Source: SMXQ01 sp033720855 (GTDB lineage Bacteria; Pseudomonadota; Alphaproteobacteria; SMXQ01). From it: a stretch of 64,000 bases of DNA. The notes under the pieces were generated by a model. It had not been told where the DNA came from and did no database searches. It was given only the letters and a program-made list of their open reading frames with translations. Both the position numbers and the translations under genes were made by a program. The DNA lies in NCBI GenBank assembly GCA_033720855.1, contig JAWWBR010000003.1:1-64000 (forward strand). The letters are read 5' to 3'. Of the stretch, positions 62,879 through 64,000 are shown in pieces (position 1 is the first letter of the stretch; the number at the start of each line of letters is the position of its first letter).

Positions 62879-63463
62879 ATGACGGGTGTCAGGTCAGTTT
62901 GCGTTTACTGCGGCTCTTCCTTGGGCCATGACCACCGCTATCGCGAGACCGCCGGTGCGCTCGGACGGTTGATCGGCGAGGCCGGAATCGAACTGGTTTA
63001 CGGTGGCGGCAACATCGGTCTCATGGGTGTCATCGCCGATGCCGTCATCGCCGCCGGGGGCCGCGTGACGGGCGTGATCCCGGACGACCTGAAGCGCGCC
63101 GAACTTGCCCATGAGGAGCTCCATGAACTGGTCGTCGTCGACTCCATGCACGCGCGCAAGAGGTCCATGTTCGAACGCGCGGACGCATTCATCGTTCTTC
63201 CCGGCGGGCCCGGCACCCTCGATGAAACCATTGAGATCATTACGTGGCGCCAGTTGCGCCTGCATGACAAACCGATCGTGATCCTCGACGATGGCGACTA
63301 TTGGCGGCCTCTGATCGCGCTCTTCGAGCACACCATCGCGCACGGCTTCGCCCGCGACAGCTTTCGCGGCCTGTTCACCGTGGTTGGCGAGGTCGATGCG
63401 GTGCTGCCGACCCTGGCCGGTCTCGGTCCTTCCCATCGCAGGGCGAAGCCCGATCGACTCTAG
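62879..63463 (+). CDS. LOG family protein (TIGR00730), phosphoribohydrolase
   Basis: A 194-residue Rossmann-like protein of the LOG family. It shows VCVYCGSSLG, the nucleotide-binding LVYGGGNIGLMG, the RKRSMFERADAFIVLPGGPGTLDE motif with conserved Arg and Glu, and TWRQLRLHDKPI. Plant and actinobacterial relatives cleave cytokinin riboside 5'-monophosphate; in most bacteria the physiological substrate is unclear. ATG at 62879 is close to GAGGGAAG. It is followed after 135 bases by icd. Confidence 0.92.
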   Translation: MTGVRSVCVYCGSSLGHDHRYRETAGALGRLIGEAGIELVYGGGNIGLMGVIADAVIAAGGRVTGVIPDDLKRAELAHEELHELVVVDSMHARKRSMFERADAFIVLPGGPGTLDETIEIITWRQLRLHDKPIVILDDGDYWRPLIALFEHTIAHGFARDSFRGLFTVVGEVDAVLPTLAGLGPSHRRAKPDRL

Positions 63464-63487
63464 GCCGCGGAACGGTGCCCAGCCCGC

Positions 63488-63515
63488 TTGCGCTCCATCC
63501 CAAGTCTGATATGTT
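63488..63515 (+). promoter_or_regulatory. Possible icd promoter
   Basis: TTGCGC (63488-63493) and TATGTT (63510-63515) are 16 bases apart, about 84 bases before the icd ATG. The match is moderate. Confidence 0.35.
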
Positions 63516-63598
63516 GCGCGCCGTAATTCTCGGGGACGGCCGCAATCGCCACCCGCGAAATTCAACCGAATCTCAGCAAGCGCGCGGGAGAGAGCCGA

Positions 63599-64000
63599 AT
63601 GGCCAAAATTAAGGTCAAGACCCCCATCGTCGAACTGGATGGCGACGAGATGACGAGGATCATCTGGCAGTTCATCAAGGACAAGTTGATCCTGCCTTAT
63701 CTCGACATCGACCTGAAATACTACGACCTGAGCATCCAGAAGCGCGACGAAACCGACGACCAAATCACCATTGATGCGGCCAACGCGATTAAGGAATACG
63801 GCGTCGGCGTCAAATGCGCGACCATCACCCCCGACGAGGCCCGGGTGGAGGAATTCAACCTCAAGCAGATGTGGCGATCGCCCAACGGCACCATCCGCAA
63901 CATCGTCGGCGGCACCATTTTCCGCGAACCCATCATTTGCGAGAACGTCCCCCGCCTGGTGCCGGGCTGGACCCAGCCGATCGTGGTCGGCCGTCATGCC
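63599..64000 (+). CDS. icd: Isocitrate dehydrogenase, NADP type (3' end beyond window)
   Basis: The first 134 residues of an isocitrate dehydrogenase of the eukaryotic-like, homodimeric NADP type, which makes 2-oxoglutarate in the TCA cycle. The N-terminus MAKIKVKTPIVELDGDEMTRIIWQFIKDKLILPYLDIDLKYYDLSIQ and the substrate-binding MWRSPNGTIRNIVGGTIFREPI are diagnostic. The rest is beyond base 64000. GGGAGAG precedes the ATG. Confidence 0.96.
   Translation, partial: MAKIKVKTPIVELDGDEMTRIIWQFIKDKLILPYLDIDLKYYDLSIQKRDETDDQITIDAANAIKEYGVGVKCATITPDEARVEEFNLKQMWRSPNGTIRNIVGGTIFREPIICENVPRLVPGWTQPIVVGRHA

Noticed and set aside
1..64000. CRISPR arrays, insertion sequences, phage or integrase genes, attachment sites.
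   Set aside because: No regularly spaced repeats, transposase or integrase motifs, or terminal inverted repeats were seen; the tRNA-Gln gene has no duplicated 3' end nearby.

Overview
This window (about 60% G+C by eye, no mobile element, no CRISPR array) looks like core chromosome of a free-living, aerobic alphaproteobacterium, most likely of the Rhodospirillales. The gene order is the reason: DUF2066/PgsA-like, purM-purN, ndk, holC-pepA, lptF-lptG-lptD-surA-pdxA-rsmA, gmk-yicC, mltG-fabF-acpP-fabG-fabD, rpsF-rpsR-DUF2232-rplI, dnaB-alr-mlaE-mlaF-radA-cvpA-purF, der-bamB, guaA-guaB. This assignment is an inference from synteny and protein style; no 16S gene is present.

Layout. 1-4.2 kb: a CDP-alcohol phosphatidyltransferase (cut by the window edge) and a DUF2066 protein face away from purM-purN; a 40-residue aa3 oxidase subunit IV and ndk follow. 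4.3-6.3 kb: holC and pepA. 6.5-14.4 kb: an envelope/outer-membrane run, lptF-lptG-lptD-surA-pdxA-rsmA. 14.4-21.5 kb: gmk, yicC, an SDR, mltG and the fatty-acid block fabF-acpP-fabG-fabD. 21.5-25.4 kb: the S6/S18/L9 ribosomal operon with DUF2232, then cfa. 25.5-34.2 kb: dnaB, alr, mlaE-mlaF, radA, cvpA, purF and an SDR, mostly overlapping. 34.2-41.2 kb: an opposite-strand run that reads guaB-guaA-parvulin-TPR protein-bamB-der. 41.3-43.9 kb: a host-attachment family protein, rlmE, ppx/gppA, tRNA-Gln(CUG) and a bidirectional terminator. 43.9-48.4 kb: a complete aa3-type cytochrome c oxidase operon with two subunit III-like genes. 

48.4-57.4 kb is the least standard part. It starts with a 703-bp gene-free stretch and a DUF2189 membrane protein. 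Next comes a tight three-gene cassette: a PqqC/CADD-like protein, an SDR and an M29/NicX-like metalloprotein. Upstream of it on the same strand is an AAA+ ATPase with an N-terminal MshEN-like (c-di-GMP-binding type) module. A tandem Rid-domain protein, an MscS channel and a cytosolic 4,5-dihydroxyphthalate decarboxylase-like protein follow on the other strand. The cassette and its neighbours are my best candidate for an undescribed pathway. 57.4-64 kb: pssA-psd for phosphatidylethanolamine synthesis, an unrecognised 183-residue protein, a LysM/Ig-like envelope protein, a c-type cytochrome pair (cytochrome c' and a dihaem cytochrome c), a LOG-family phosphoribohydrolase and the start of an NADP-type icd.

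Together the genes describe a Gram-negative cell with LPS transport, phospholipid trafficking, de novo purine synthesis (purM, purN, purF, guaA, guaB), type II fatty-acid synthesis and aerobic respiration. Most functional calls rest on motifs and family likeness read by eye; no database search was possible.
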